Position numbers and translations under genes: made by a program
In this document: one piece after another, positions 1 to 12,245 of the stretch
Position numbering within the stretch: position 1 is the first letter of the stretch
Layout: each line of letters begins with the position of its first letter
Notes under the pieces: generated by a model
Databases searched by the model: none
The model's input: the letters and a program-made list of their open reading frames with translations, nothing else
Told to the model about the DNA's origin: nothing
Assembly: GCF_007754155.1 (NCBI RefSeq)
Contig: NZ_CP037423.1
Span: 3,038,001-3,102,000, forward strand
DNA length: 64,000 nt
From: Stieleria neptunia
GTDB lineage: Bacteria; Planctomycetota; Planctomycetia; Pirellulales; Pirellulaceae
Reading direction: 5' to 3'

Positions 1-256
1 GTTCTTCGGAATAAGCGTGGCCAGTGTCGTCCATCGGGTTCCTTAAGCCTGGTGAAAATGGTGCTGGCCGATAGAAGCGAATCTGACAGGATTCTGTGCG
101 AATACTGAATTGATTTGTTGTGGCATCGCACTGCGGTGTTGTGACGGATCATTCCAGTCATGTGATATCGTTATGGTGATTAGCATCAACGGCGAATTGC
201 GATTCTTGGCGTTGGGTTGATTTGGCTTCGGCCGGGTTGACTTGAGTGTTGAGTTC
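1..256. other. Leader upstream of 23S rRNA, no gene seen
   Basis: No 16S 3' end, tRNA cloverleaf or convincing protein gene is visible here. Short reading frames overlap the rRNA leader and have no family signature. A promoter for the rRNA transcript is expected, but no pair of -35/-10 boxes with good spacing stands out. Confidence 0.5.
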
Positions 257-267
257 GGGATTTCGTT

Positions 268-3113
<2,846 letters not shown>

Positions 3114-3235
3114 TCGATATCCCGCACTCATGATTCTGTCATGCGTCGCTTCCGGATAACGCATTAGGCCGAACGAACTGTCAATTTACCAAACAACCGG
3201 CCGTGTGCTGGGCGAAATATCCCTCACACGGTCTT

Positions 3236-3341
3236 TTGGCGACCATATCGGAAAGGTCCCACCTGTTCCCATCCCGAACACAGCAGTTAAGCTTTCCGAG
3301 CCGATGATAGTGCCCACCAGCGTGAAAGTAGGTCTCGCCAT
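3236..3341 (+). rRNA. rrf: 5S ribosomal RNA
   Basis: About 106 nt, starting 120 bases after the 23S end. The ends pair (TGGCGA at 3237-3242 with TCGCCA at 3335-3340). The interior carries the typical 5S blocks CCCATCCCGAACAC (3269-3282) and a GTAGGTCTCGCCA end. A small hairpin (CCGTGTG at 3201-3207 with CACACGG at 3225-3231) sits in the 23S-5S spacer and probably helps processing. Confidence 0.95.
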
Positions 3342-3352
3342 TTTTTCATTTT

Positions 3353-3388
3353 AAAAACCCTTCGACGGATTCCGTCGAAGGGTTTTTT
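3353..3388 (+). terminator. Rho-independent terminator of the 23S-5S unit
   Basis: A perfect 12-bp inverted repeat (3358-3369 with 3371-3382) is preceded by five A and followed by a run of seven T, directly after the 5S gene. This is the strongest terminator in the window. Confidence 0.93.
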
Positions 3389-3480
3389 TGTGCGCCGATT
3401 GTTTTGTGCGCTGATTGTACGCCGGCCCTTCTGGGCCGGCGCCACCGCCGCAGGCGGTGCCCCGGGATGGCGGCGCTGCA

Positions 3481-4712
3481 ATAGGACCGATAGGACTCAT
3501 AGGTCGTATGCGTCCCATAGGTCCTATTCCCGTGGCCGGCGCCCTACGCGCGCCCGGTAAACCGGGCGGCGCCCGCCCGGAAGGGCCGGCGTACACCAAC
3601 CGTACGCCGGTCCTTTCTGGCCGGCGTACAACAACCGTACGCCGGCCCTTCTGGGCCGGCGCCACCGCCGCAGGCGGTGCCCCGGGATGGCAGTGCTGGC
3701 GATAGGACCCATGGGACCGATAGGACTCATAGGTCGTATGCGTCCTATTGGTCCTTTTCCCGTGGCCAGCGTCCCTCGCGCGCGCCCGGTAAACCGGGCG
3801 GCGCCCGCCCGGAAGGGCCGGCGTACACCGACCGTACGCCGGCCCTTCTGGGCCGGCGCCACCGCCACAGGCGGTGCCCCGGGATGGCGGTGCTGAAATA
3901 GGACCGATGGGACCGATAGGACTCATAGGTCGTATGCGTCCCATGGGTCCTATTCCCGTGGCCAGCGTCCCTCGCGCGCGCCCGGTAAACCGGGCGGCGC
4001 CCGCCCGGAAGGGCCGGCGTACACCAACCGTACGCCGGTCCTTTCTGGCCGGCGTACAACAACCGTACGCCGGTCCTTCTGGGCCGGCGCCACCGCCGCA
4101 GGCGGTGCCCCGGGATGGCGGTGCTGGCAATAGGACCCATGGGACCGATAGGACTCATAGGTCGTATGCGTCCTATTGGTCCTATTTCCGTGGCCAGCGC
4201 CCTACGCGCGCCCGGTAAACCGGGCGGCGCCCGCCCGGAAGGGCCGGCGTACAACAACCGTACGCCGGCCCTTCTGGGCCGGCGCCACCGCCACAGGCGG
4301 TGCCCCGGGATGGCGGTGCTGAAATAGGACCGATGGGACCGATAGGACTCATAGGTCGTATGCGTCCCATGGGTCCTATTCCCGTGGCCAGCGTCCCTCG
4401 CGCGCGCCCGGTAAACCGGGCGGCGCCCGCCCGGAAGGGCCGGCGTACAACAACCGTACGCCGGCCCTTCTGGGCCGGCGCCAGCGGTGCAGGCGGTGCC
4501 CCGGGATGGCGGCGCTGCAATAGGACCTCTGGGACCGATAGGACTCATTGGTCGTATGCGGCCCATGGGTCCTATTCACCCTGGCCAGCGTCCCTCTCGC
4601 GCGCCCGGTAAACCGGGCGGCGCCCGCCCGGAAGGGCCGGCGTACACCAACCGTACGCCGGTCCTTTCTGGCCGGCGTACAACAACCGTACGCCGGTCCT
4701 TCTGGGCCGGCG
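3481..4712. repeat. Six-copy GC-rich tandem repeat (about 195-233 bp units)
   Basis: Units begin at about 3481, 3702, 3898, 4131, 4324 and 4520, each opening with ATAGGACC. Two size classes alternate because some units carry an extra block of about 35 bp (TACGCCGGTCCTTTCTGGCC type). Each unit contains several palindromes: an AGGACC...GGTCCT arm pair, CCCGGTAAACCGGG, and TACGCCGGCCCTTCTGGGCC. The array fills the space between the 5S terminator and the convergent nadK 3' end. Many overlapping GC-rich reading frames run through it on both strands, all made of the repeat itself and without family signatures, so none is called. Function unknown. Confidence 0.9.
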
Positions 4713-4767
4713 TGCATCTTGCTGGCGGCGGCCGGCGCGGCAGAACCGGGGACTCGCGCGGGCCGCT

Positions 4768-5658
4768 TTACAGTGACCCGCCCCAGCCGAGTTTTTCTCT
4801 GAGCGTGCGGTAGTCGTTTTGGCCGGGGACGGAGAGCATTTCGAAGGTGCTGTCGGAACGCTGGACCTGGACACGGTCGCCCGGCAGCAGTTGGCTGAGG
4901 ATGCGGCCGTCGACGACGACGCTGGTCGATGCGTTGGGCTCACTGACCGTCAATTCGAACACGGTGTCTGCCGAATCGACCAGCGGGCGGTACGTCAGTG
5001 TGTGGGGGCTGATCGGCGAAATCACGACGGCTTGCAAGTTGCGGCGCAAGATCGGACCGCCGGCGGACAGGTTGTGTGCGGTCGAACCGACCGGTGTCGC
5101 CAGGATCAGTCCATCGCAGCGGTAGCGTGTCGCCAGGTTTCCGTCGGCGAACAGATCGATTCCCAGAATCTGATACGGCGGTCCGCCGAGTACGGCGACC
5201 TCGTTCAAGACGAGTTGCTGGCAGATGGTTTCGCCGTCTCGAATCAGGCTGACCTCGAGCATCAGGTGGTCGATGACTTTGAACGCGCCACAACAAACGC
5301 GGGGCCAGACCTCTAGGAAATCGTCGGGCGAAAGCGCGGCGAGGAAGCCGAGGTTTCCGCAGTTGATCCCTAGCACCGGGATCTTCTTTCCGGCGAGCTG
5401 ACGGGCGGTTTGCAGGATGGAGCCATCGCCGCCGAGGACGATCACCAAATCGATGTCGGGGTCATCGAATCCGTATTCGAAATGAAAGTCTTCGGCAACG
5501 ATCTCGGCGTGTTGGGCGATCAGCGGACGCAAGCGGATTGCTTCGCTGCGGACTCGCTCGCGGTCCGGCGCGCCGATCATCGCAACGCGCGGGACGGCCC
5601 GGGCGCCGCTGGGCCAAGTTCGATGATTGGAGCGAGATTCTGCGGGGTTGAGCGTCAT
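4768..5658 (-). CDS. nadK: NAD kinase
   Basis: Predicted ATP-NAD kinase (296 aa), which phosphorylates NAD to NADP in the cytoplasm. The diagnostic GGDGS motif is at residues about 76-80, followed by NLGFLA (about 102-107) and the NAD-binding stretch DGLILATPVGSTAH with a later SAGGP. Length matches the family. I start at the ATG at 5658; the frame stays open to 5754, but the added 32 residues are not conserved-looking. It is the last gene of a minus-strand series xseB, ispA-like, dxs, nadK, with 105 bp to dxs, so cotranscription is plausible. The 3' end abuts the GC-rich tandem array. Confidence 0.93.
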   Translation of the reverse strand: MTLNPAESRSNHRTWPSGARAVPRVAMIGAPDRERVRSEAIRLRPLIAQHAEIVAEDFHFEYGFDDPDIDLVIVLGGDGSILQTARQLAGKKIPVLGINCGNLGFLAALSPDDFLEVWPRVCCGAFKVIDHLMLEVSLIRDGETICQQLVLNEVAVLGGPPYQILGIDLFADGNLATRYRCDGLILATPVGSTAHNLSAGGPILRRNLQAVVISPISPHTLTYRPLVDSADTVFELTVSEPNASTSVVVDGRILSQLLPGDRVQVQRSDSTFEMLSVPGQNDYRTLREKLGWGGSL

Positions 5659-5763
5659 AGGTTGCCTAGCATAGCAGTGGTCGGAGTCCCGGTGGCGTAG
5701 GCTTTCAGACTGGCGCCCCGGAATCGACAGGCTGGAAGCCTCTGCCACTTTCAACCGGCTTGC

Positions 5764-7665
5764 TCAGGCGAAGGTTGACGTCGCCGGTGTGGCTTGCCGG
5801 CATCGCTCGGCGATCGCTTCGGGGCTGAGTCCGCACTGGTGCAGCAATTCGTTTCGATCCCCGTGTTCGACGAACGAATCGGGGAGGCCCAGGGTCTGGA
5901 CGCCGCGTGTGTCCAGTCGTTGGGCGACGGCGGATTCCAGGAATGCGGATCCGAATCCCCCCATGACCGCGTTTTCTTCGACGGTCAGGACGAATTTTCC
6001 CGTCTCGATCGACTGTCTGACCATCTCTTCGTCGATCGGTTTGGCGAACCGCGCGTTGACGACGCAGATATCCAACTCGCCTTCGAGCATCTCGGCCGCG
6101 GCGAGTGCATTTTCCAGCATCGCGCCGAAGGCGACGATCGTTCCGTCTTCGCCGGGGCGAATGATTTCGCTTTTGCCGAGTTCGATTTCGGGGACCGGTT
6201 GGTCGCGTTGCAGTGCCGATGCTTTGGGGTAGCGGATGCTGCAGGGGTGGTTGTGATCGAGCGCGAAGCGAAGCATCATGCCCAGTTCTTCGGCGTATCC
6301 GGGGGCCATCACGACGATGTTGGGGAACAGCCGCATGTAGCCGACGTCATAGACGCCGTGGTGGGTCGGTCCGTCCGGTCCGGTCAATCCGGCTCGATCG
6401 AGCATGAACACGACCGGCAGGTCTTGCAGCGAGACCTCTTGGAAAATCTGGTCGTAGCTGCGTTGCAGAAATGTGCTGTAGATGTCGACGATCGGCCGCG
6501 CGCCGGCTTTGCACTGACCGGCGGCGAAGGCGACCGCGTGCGATTCACAGATGCCGACGTCGAAGAATTGCTTGGGGAATTTTTCGCGAACGGGTTCCAG
6601 TTTGTTGCCCTGGCACATCGCCGCGGTGATCACGGAGACCTTTTCGTCGGCGGCCATCGCTTGGCTGATCGCATCGCGGGCGTGCACGGTGAACGGGGGC
6701 AGGCCATCGCTGTGCCGGGGCACCGGTTTGCCGTCTCGGTCTTCGAACGCGGGCGGGGTGTGGAAGAACACCGGATCGGCGGCGGCGGGTTTGTAGCCAT
6801 GGCCTTTTTCGGTGACCACGTGCAGCAGCACCGGGCCTTTCATTTCGCGGGCCATCGCCAAGTACTTGCGGACCAGCGCGATGTCATGTCCGTCGATCGG
6901 CCCGACGTAGCGAATGTTTAATTCTTCGAACAGCATGCCGCCGACCAAGCCGGCTTTGACGCCTTCCTTCAACTGGGCCAGAAACCGCTCGGCCGGATCG
7001 CCGAACATCGGGATCTGTTCCAGCAGTTTGCCGACTTCGCTTTTCAGGCCGGTGTAGTACGGATTGCTTCGCAGACGATCCAGGTACCCGGCGACGGCAC
7101 CGACGCGGTGGCAAATCGACATTTTGTTGTCGTTGAGCACGATCGTCAGGTCGTCTTCCAGGTGGCCGGCGTTGTTGAGGGCTTCGAAGACGATGCCGCT
7201 GGGGAAGGCCCCGTCGCCGATCACCGCGACCGTGCGGCGGTCGGGTTGGTCGACCATTATATCACCGCTGCGTAATCCGACCGCGGTGCTGACGCTGCAG
7301 CCGGCATGGCCGGTCATGAACAAGTCGTACTCGCTTTCGTGCGGGTTCGGGTATCCCATCAGTCCGCCCTGTGTGCGAATCGAGGGGAAGCTGTGGTAGC
7401 GGCCGGTGACCAGTTTGTGCGGGTAGATTTGGTGGCCGGTGTCCCAGATCAGGCGATCGGTGCGGAAGTCGAATTCGCAGTGCAGCGCCAGACAGAGTTC
7501 GACGACGCCCAGGTTGGACGCGAAATGCGCCGTCCGGGTTGCCAGCAGATTGCAGAGCACGTCCCGGATTTCGTCGGCGGCCGACTCCAATTGCTGGGGC
7601 GAAAAATCACGCAGTCCCGTCGCGTCTTTCAAGCTTGCCAGCAGGGGGTGTTTTGGGTCGTTCAA
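5764..7665 (-). CDS. dxs: 1-deoxy-D-xylulose-5-phosphate synthase
   Basis: Thiamine-diphosphate enzyme (633 aa) condensing pyruvate and glyceraldehyde 3-phosphate, the first step of the MEP isoprenoid pathway. Seen: DTGHQIYPHK near residue 75, the ThDP motif GDG at 150-152 ending in LNDNKMSI near 183, and a transketolase-like central and C-terminal domain (FMLDRAGLTGPDGPTHHG, IRYPKASA). The usual GHSSTS segment is replaced by TGHAGCSVSTA, a divergence worth noting. The start is a TTG at 7665 preceded by AAGGA at good spacing; no ATG lies nearby. It is downstream of the polyprenyl synthase gene, matching the common xseB-ispA-dxs order. Confidence 0.93.
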   Translation of the reverse strand: MNDPKHPLLASLKDATGLRDFSPQQLESAADEIRDVLCNLLATRTAHFASNLGVVELCLALHCEFDFRTDRLIWDTGHQIYPHKLVTGRYHSFPSIRTQGGLMGYPNPHESEYDLFMTGHAGCSVSTAVGLRSGDIMVDQPDRRTVAVIGDGAFPSGIVFEALNNAGHLEDDLTIVLNDNKMSICHRVGAVAGYLDRLRSNPYYTGLKSEVGKLLEQIPMFGDPAERFLAQLKEGVKAGLVGGMLFEELNIRYVGPIDGHDIALVRKYLAMAREMKGPVLLHVVTEKGHGYKPAAADPVFFHTPPAFEDRDGKPVPRHSDGLPPFTVHARDAISQAMAADEKVSVITAAMCQGNKLEPVREKFPKQFFDVGICESHAVAFAAGQCKAGARPIVDIYSTFLQRSYDQIFQEVSLQDLPVVFMLDRAGLTGPDGPTHHGVYDVGYMRLFPNIVVMAPGYAEELGMMLRFALDHNHPCSIRYPKASALQRDQPVPEIELGKSEIIRPGEDGTIVAFGAMLENALAAAEMLEGELDICVVNARFAKPIDEEMVRQSIETGKFVLTVEENAVMGGFGSAFLESAVAQRLDTRGVQTLGLPDSFVEHGDRNELLHQCGLSPEAIAERCRQATPATSTFA

Positions 7666-7753
7666 TTTGGCTTCCTTTTGAGATGTCGGTCGAGCGGGTC
7701 AATCCGTGCTGACCACATCAAGGTGATTGCTTGAAATCAGTGGGTGCGAGAGA

Positions 7754-8791
7754 TCAGTGGGTGCGGGCGAGGACGTAATCCGCCAGACACTCTAACCGCC
7801 AAGCCGGCGGGCCCAAAACGGTCAGGTGCGATTTTGCGGATCGGATCAAGTCGCCGGCGAAGGATTGTGCGTTGGGGAGCCCCATGAGTCCGGGGTACGT
7901 CAGTTTTCCGCGATCGCTGTCTTTTCCGACGCGTTTTCCCAGGCTTGATTCGTCGGCGGTGTGGTCCAGCAGGTCGTCGACCACCTGAAATGCTAATCCG
8001 AGATCGGCCGCAAAGTCGGTCAGGGCCTGGGATTGTCGATCGCCGGCGCCGCACAGGACGGCTCCCAATTGAAGCGATGCGGTAAACAGGGCACCCGTTT
8101 TGCGGCGGTGAATCGATTCCAGGAACGCGAGTCCGGGGCATTGGTCTGGACTACGGGGGGGCATACCGCTCGGTTCATTGGGCTGCTCGGCAGCTGGCTG
8201 TCGGCCGGCCGATTCCAGTTCGGCGGCGACGTCGGCGGGCAGCTGGCCCGATTCGGCGGCCAGGTCGTCGGCTTGGCCACCGACGAGTTGTTCGGGGCCG
8301 GCGGCGTTCGCCAGCAGCGCGACGGCCAGGGCACGCCGCTGCAGATCGGCCACATTGCGGCACAGGTGTGCGATCGCCAGGGGCTGCAACGCGTCGCCGG
8401 CCAAAATTGCGGTGGCTTCGTCAAAGGCGATGTGGACAGTCGGCCGTCCGCGGCGGAGGTCGTCGTCGTCCATCGCGGGCAAATCATCGTGGATCAGCGA
8501 GTAGGCGTGGATCATTTCCACGGCGACCGCGCCGGGCATCGCCTCGTCAATCGCCCCGCCACAGGCTTCGGCGGCCATCAGGACCAGTGCCGGGCGGAGT
8601 CGTTTGCCGGGGGCCAGCACGGCATAGCGGATTGCATCGGCCAGCCGATCCGGGCAACCGCTGCCGAATTGGCACGCCGCCTGAAGTGCTTGTTCGATGG
8701 AGGGCAGAAGGTCACCGAGTGCTTGCTGGATTCCAGGCTCGGTTTGTTCTGCGTTGGTTGATTCGATCGGAGAGGCGGGCAAGGCTGACAC
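7754..8791 (-). CDS. ispA: Polyprenyl (farnesyl/geranylgeranyl) diphosphate synthase
   Basis: Trans-isoprenyl diphosphate synthase (345 aa) that elongates allylic diphosphates with IPP, downstream of the MEP pathway. The first aspartate-rich motif is in HDDLPAMDDDDLRRG and the second in FQVVDDLLDHT. PGKRLRPALVLMAAEA gives the substrate-binding region. A proline/serine-rich insertion (AAEQPNEPSGMPPRSPDQC) between the motifs lengthens it relative to E. coli IspA. The start is GTG at 8791 with a weak ribosome site. The gene lies 45 bp after xseB and 88 bp before dxs, so an operon is likely. Product chain length cannot be fixed from sequence alone. Confidence 0.9.
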   Translation of the reverse strand: MSALPASPIESTNAEQTEPGIQQALGDLLPSIEQALQAACQFGSGCPDRLADAIRYAVLAPGKRLRPALVLMAAEACGGAIDEAMPGAVAVEMIHAYSLIHDDLPAMDDDDLRRGRPTVHIAFDEATAILAGDALQPLAIAHLCRNVADLQRRALAVALLANAAGPEQLVGGQADDLAAESGQLPADVAAELESAGRQPAAEQPNEPSGMPPRSPDQCPGLAFLESIHRRKTGALFTASLQLGAVLCGAGDRQSQALTDFAADLGLAFQVVDDLLDHTADESSLGKRVGKDSDRGKLTYPGLMGLPNAQSFAGDLIRSAKSHLTVLGPPAWRLECLADYVLARTH

Positions 8792-8836
8792 TAGGGCGGA
8801 AAGGGGTGAACAGTAATTATCCCCACACTGTACAGC

Positions 8837-9220
8837 TTAAAAAAGCCCCTCGTTTTCGTCCACGTCGTTGACCGGCCCACGCGTCTTTCTGGCCGACTTT
8901 CGGCCGGAGGCGGAACGCCCGCTGCTAGCGGGGGTTGTGGTGCCCTCTCCGGTGTCCACCGGTTCGACCGACGCCGTCCCGTCTTCATCGACGCGGGTCA
9001 GCACCGCGATGCGTTTTTCCGCTTGCTGGAGGACTTGGTGGCAAAGCTTGATTTTTTCGATGCCCCGTTCGTACTGGACCAGCGATTCGGACAGTCCGAG
9101 CTCGCCGCCTTCGAGCATTTCGACGACGTTTTCGACTTCCGCCAGCGCCGATTCGAAATCCACTTGGGGTGCGGATTCGCTTTGGGAGGAGGTCGATTCA
9201 CTCGATTTCTTTTTCGCCAT
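8837..9220 (-). CDS. xseB: Exodeoxyribonuclease VII small subunit
   Basis: Small subunit of exonuclease VII (127 aa from the ATG at 9220), a helical partner of XseA in single-strand DNA degradation. The core DFESALAEVENVVEML followed by GELGLSESLVQYERGI and LCHQVLQQAEKRI matches the family. A Ser/Lys-rich N-terminus and a charged, Ser/Arg-rich C-terminal tail of about 50 residues go beyond the usual 80 residues. The frame opens further upstream to 9286, but the MAKKK start is more natural. No xseA gene is visible in the window. It heads the xseB-ispA-dxs-nadK series. Confidence 0.88.
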   Translation of the reverse strand: MAKKKSSESTSSQSESAPQVDFESALAEVENVVEMLEGGELGLSESLVQYERGIEKIKLCHQVLQQAEKRIAVLTRVDEDGTASVEPVDTGEGTTTPASSGRSASGRKSARKTRGPVNDVDENEGLF

Positions 9221-9538
9221 GATTGCGCCGATCGCCGTGCTGATGTCGTTGAGAGAGGGGCGGTGGAGTGCCGCCTGTCTTGCCAATTCTCGCGATGTGG
9301 CGGCGTTTGTCGAGTTGTGTAGATCGCTGGCGCGCTCTGGATGAGCCGCCGGCTAGCCGAGGTGTTGATTTCATTAGCTGTGGGGCGGGCGGCCCAATGC
9401 AAAATGGACGCCACGATTGACCGCTGGACCCTCCCCTCGCTTCGCTCGACCCTCCCTGCCAGGGAGGGTGACCTTTAGAAAGCGTGTTCTTCAGGTTTCA
9501 ATCAGCAACCGGGACGTCAATGCGTCGCGTTTTGGGGG
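9221..9538. other. Intergenic region with one copy of repeat family E
   Basis: No gene is supported. Positions 9427-9472 carry a family-E repeat (CTCCCCTCGCTTCGCTCGAC followed by CCTCCCTGCCAGGGAGGG); related copies are at 29681-29727, 53045-53089 and 53148-53189. The inner CCCTCCCTGCCAGGGAGGG is a hairpin that could attenuate transcription leaving mnmA. Confidence 0.7.
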
Positions 9539-10717
9539 TCACTCGATCCAGCCGCCTCCGAGGACACGGGGGCCGTGGTAGACGACGGCGGCTTGGCCGG
9601 GCGCGACGGCATCGACAGGGTGGTCAAAGTGAACGGTGAATCGTTCGGGCGTCGCCGGGTCGAACGCGACCGATGCCGGTTCGGGGGATCCGTTGTAGCG
9701 GATTTGAACCGACAGCCCGCCGGTTTCGGGTTCGGACGCGGCCAGGCGGCTGAGTGATTCTGGCGAGACCAACCAGTTGGCATCGGCGGCCGAAAGTTGC
9801 TCGCACGCCAGCGATTCCTTTTTGCCGAGCACGACTTGATTGGTATTGGGGTCGATCCGAATCACAAAGTGGGGGGTGCCCAGGGCGATTCCGAGGCCTT
9901 TTCGTTGGCCGACGGTAAACGCTTCATAGCCGTCGTGCGTGCCGACGACGCGGCCGTCGGTGGTGACAAAATCGCCGGCCGTGGTGCCGACCAGTTCAGG
10001 GCGACGCGCTTTGACAAAATCGCTGTGATGGCCTTGGGTTACAAAGCAGATCTCTTGGCTGTCGCGTTTCCCGGCGACGCCCAACTGGAGGCTTTCGGCG
10101 ATCTTGCGGATTTCGGTTTTTTCGTAATCGCCGACCGGCAACAACATTCGCGGTAAACGGCTCTTGCCAATTCCGAACAGTGCGTAAGACTGATCTTTGT
10201 GGCCGTCCAATCCGCGGTGCAGCTGGCCGTCGATCATCCTGGCGTAGTGGCCGGTGGCGAGAAAGTCCGCTTCGACACCTGCGGCGTAGTCAAACAGGCG
10301 GCCGAACTTGATCCAATGATTGCATTTCACGCAAGGATTCGGAGTGCGTCCATTCAGGTAGTCATCGACAAAGTAATCGACGATGCGTCGAAAGTCGGCT
10401 TGCAGATCCAGGGCGTAAAAGGGGATGCCGAACTTAGCGGCGACGCGTTTGGCGTCGGCGGCATCGGTGGCGGTGCAGCAGCCCTGTTTGTGGTCGGCGC
10501 GCTCGGCCGCCAGGCCCCCCAGGACGGGCAGCGACGGGGCTGAAGTGTGGCCTGCCGGGGCGGTCGGATCCGCGCCGGGTTCCACCTTGCAGACTTCGCT
10601 GGACTCCTCGCCGTGCCGCATGAAGACGCCGATCACCTCGTGTCCGGCCTCGAGCAACAGATGTGCCGCCACACTCGAATCGACTCCCCCACTCATCGCC
10701 AGGACCACGCGTGCCAT
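9539..10717 (-). CDS. mnmA: tRNA-specific 2-thiouridylase MnmA
   Basis: Thiolates U34 of tRNA Lys/Glu/Gln using ATP and a persulfide donor. The PP-loop MSGGVDSS is at residues 8-15, the first catalytic Cys region is NGRTPNPCVKCN, and the second is SQEICFV; KDQSYALFGI and GLGIALG also fit the family. Length is 392 aa. Compared with E. coli MnmA there is an insertion of about 30 residues (GADPTAPAGHTSAPSLPVLGG) before GCCTATDAADAKR. The ATG at 10717 faces prfB, 78 bp away, so the two share a divergent promoter region. Confidence 0.94.
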   Translation of the reverse strand: MARVVLAMSGGVDSSVAAHLLLEAGHEVIGVFMRHGEESSEVCKVEPGADPTAPAGHTSAPSLPVLGGLAAERADHKQGCCTATDAADAKRVAAKFGIPFYALDLQADFRRIVDYFVDDYLNGRTPNPCVKCNHWIKFGRLFDYAAGVEADFLATGHYARMIDGQLHRGLDGHKDQSYALFGIGKSRLPRMLLPVGDYEKTEIRKIAESLQLGVAGKRDSQEICFVTQGHHSDFVKARRPELVGTTAGDFVTTDGRVVGTHDGYEAFTVGQRKGLGIALGTPHFVIRIDPNTNQVVLGKKESLACEQLSAADANWLVSPESLSRLAASEPETGGLSVQIRYNGSPEPASVAFDPATPERFTVHFDHPVDAVAPGQAAVVYHGPRVLGGGWIE

Positions 10718-10795
10718 GTATAGTTTTCAACCTCTCTGGAAAGTCTTTTCAATGTCAAGTATTCGTCGTGATCGGCGAAAAGGATGTGATCACTG

Positions 10796-11920
10796 ATGGA
10801 CGCGGAATTGGTTCAGCGCAGTGAAAAAATCGAAAAACGCCTGAAACTGCTCGCCGAGTCCTTGAACCATCGCGGCAAGGCGGAGCAGATCAAAAAAATC
10901 GAAGCCAAGATGGGCCAACCGGACTTTTGGGACGACAACGAATCGGCTCAAAAAACGGTCGGCGAACTCAAGGCCCTGAAAGCCATTGTCGGCCCGATGA
11001 ACGAATTGTCCAGCAGCGTCGAAGACTTGAGTGTCTTGATGGAGATGGCCGACGAGGACGAATCGGTCGCTGCCGAGGTCGGCGAGGAGCTCTCGCGACT
11101 GGAAAATATCCTGGACGATTTGGAGCTGAAAGCCCTGCTCAGCGGTCCCAACGACAGCGCCGGAGCGATTCTGACCATCAACGCGCGCGATGGCGGGACC
11201 GACGCCAATGACTGGGCGGACATCATGCTGCGGATGTACTCGGCTTGGGCGGTCAACCAAGACTACAAAATCCAACTGCTGGACCGACACGAAAACGAAG
11301 AAGCGGGGATCAACAGCGCCTCGATCGCCATCCGTGGGCCGATGGCCTATGGCTACCTGAAAGGCGAGGAGGGCATGCACCGTTTGGTTCGCATCAGCCC
11401 CTTCAATAGTGAAGGCAAGCGGCAAACCAGTTTTGCCGCCGTCAGCGTCGCGCCCGAAATCGATGATTCCATTGAGGTAGAAATCGAAGAGAAGGATGTT
11501 CGGACCGACACTTTTCGCGCCAGCGGTGCCGGCGGCCAGCACGTCAACAAAACCGACAGCGCCATTCGCCTGACCCACGTCCCCACCAACACGGTGGTGC
11601 AGTGCCAAAGCGAACGCAGCCAGCATCAGAACAAGGCCAACGCCTGGAAGATGCTCCGCGCCAAAATGGCCCGCTTGGAAGAGGAGCGTCGCGAAGCGGA
11701 AACGGCGGCCAAGTATGGCACCCAGGCCCGGACGGGATTTGGCAGCCAGATCCGCAACTACTTCCTGCACCCCGACCAGCGTGTCAAAGATGCCCGGACC
11801 GGGCACTACGTCGGCAACTTCAACAGCGTCATCGACGGTAGCGAGCTGCAAGGCTTCTTGGACGCCTTTTTGCGTTGGCGGGCCGGCGGCAAGACGGCGG
11901 TGACCGCGGATCAGGAGTAA
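10796..11920 (+). CDS. prfB: Peptide chain release factor 2
   Basis: Class I release factor (374 aa) recognising UAA/UGA. The GGQ peptidyl-hydrolysis motif is in GAGGQHVNKTDSA, and the SPF stop-codon recognition tripeptide in RISPFNSEG identifies RF2 rather than RF1. ATG at 10796 is preceded by AAAGGA. The N-terminal helices are continuous in frame: the point where many bacteria carry the CTTTGAC frameshift reads CCTTGAACC here with no stop, so no programmed +1 shift is needed. The gene diverges from mnmA. Confidence 0.95.
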   Translation: MDAELVQRSEKIEKRLKLLAESLNHRGKAEQIKKIEAKMGQPDFWDDNESAQKTVGELKALKAIVGPMNELSSSVEDLSVLMEMADEDESVAAEVGEELSRLENILDDLELKALLSGPNDSAGAILTINARDGGTDANDWADIMLRMYSAWAVNQDYKIQLLDRHENEEAGINSASIAIRGPMAYGYLKGEEGMHRLVRISPFNSEGKRQTSFAAVSVAPEIDDSIEVEIEEKDVRTDTFRASGAGGQHVNKTDSAIRLTHVPTNTVVQCQSERSQHQNKANAWKMLRAKMARLEEERREAETAAKYGTQARTGFGSQIRNYFLHPDQRVKDARTGHYVGNFNSVIDGSELQGFLDAFLRWRAGGKTAVTADQE

Positions 11921-12245
11921 GCGATCGCCCGCGCGCCATCAGCTTCATTACATACCCCCACCACCATGGTGTGGTTGTCATCATCAGATTGATGGCTTAT
12001 TCGATGGCGGCAATGATTTGATCGATGTTCCCCGCTGAATTGGCTCGACAGGCTGTGCGAGCTGGCTATAACGGAAGTGCAGACATCGTCAGCAGGGAGA
12101 ACAGATCGAATCGATGAGCGGATGATCACTTGTAAGTTGATGTGCATGGAGCAGCCCGCGACCAATGGTTGCCATGGCAAGGAGTTTCATGACGAGGTGA
12201 TCAACCGCCCAGGCTTAGACTACGACAAACTGGAGCTTGGCTATC
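11921..12245. other. Intergenic region, nothing supported
   Basis: No gene or recognisable repeat. A 60-codon frame at 12077-12259 overlaps the start of the next gene and shows no family signature or good ribosome site. The downstream gene's promoter probably lies here. Confidence 0.4.

Noticed and set aside
3351..4943. Long GC-rich open frames (100-270 codons) in the tandem repeat
   Set aside because: They consist entirely of the repeated DNA in several frames, with biased Arg/Pro/Gly composition and no ribosome sites.
5794..6921. 375-codon plus-strand frame opposite dxs
   Set aside because: Antisense shadow of a strongly supported gene; no family signature.
10790..11851. 353-codon minus-strand frame opposite prfB
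   Set aside because: Shadow frame caused by codon bias at high GC; prfB is certain.
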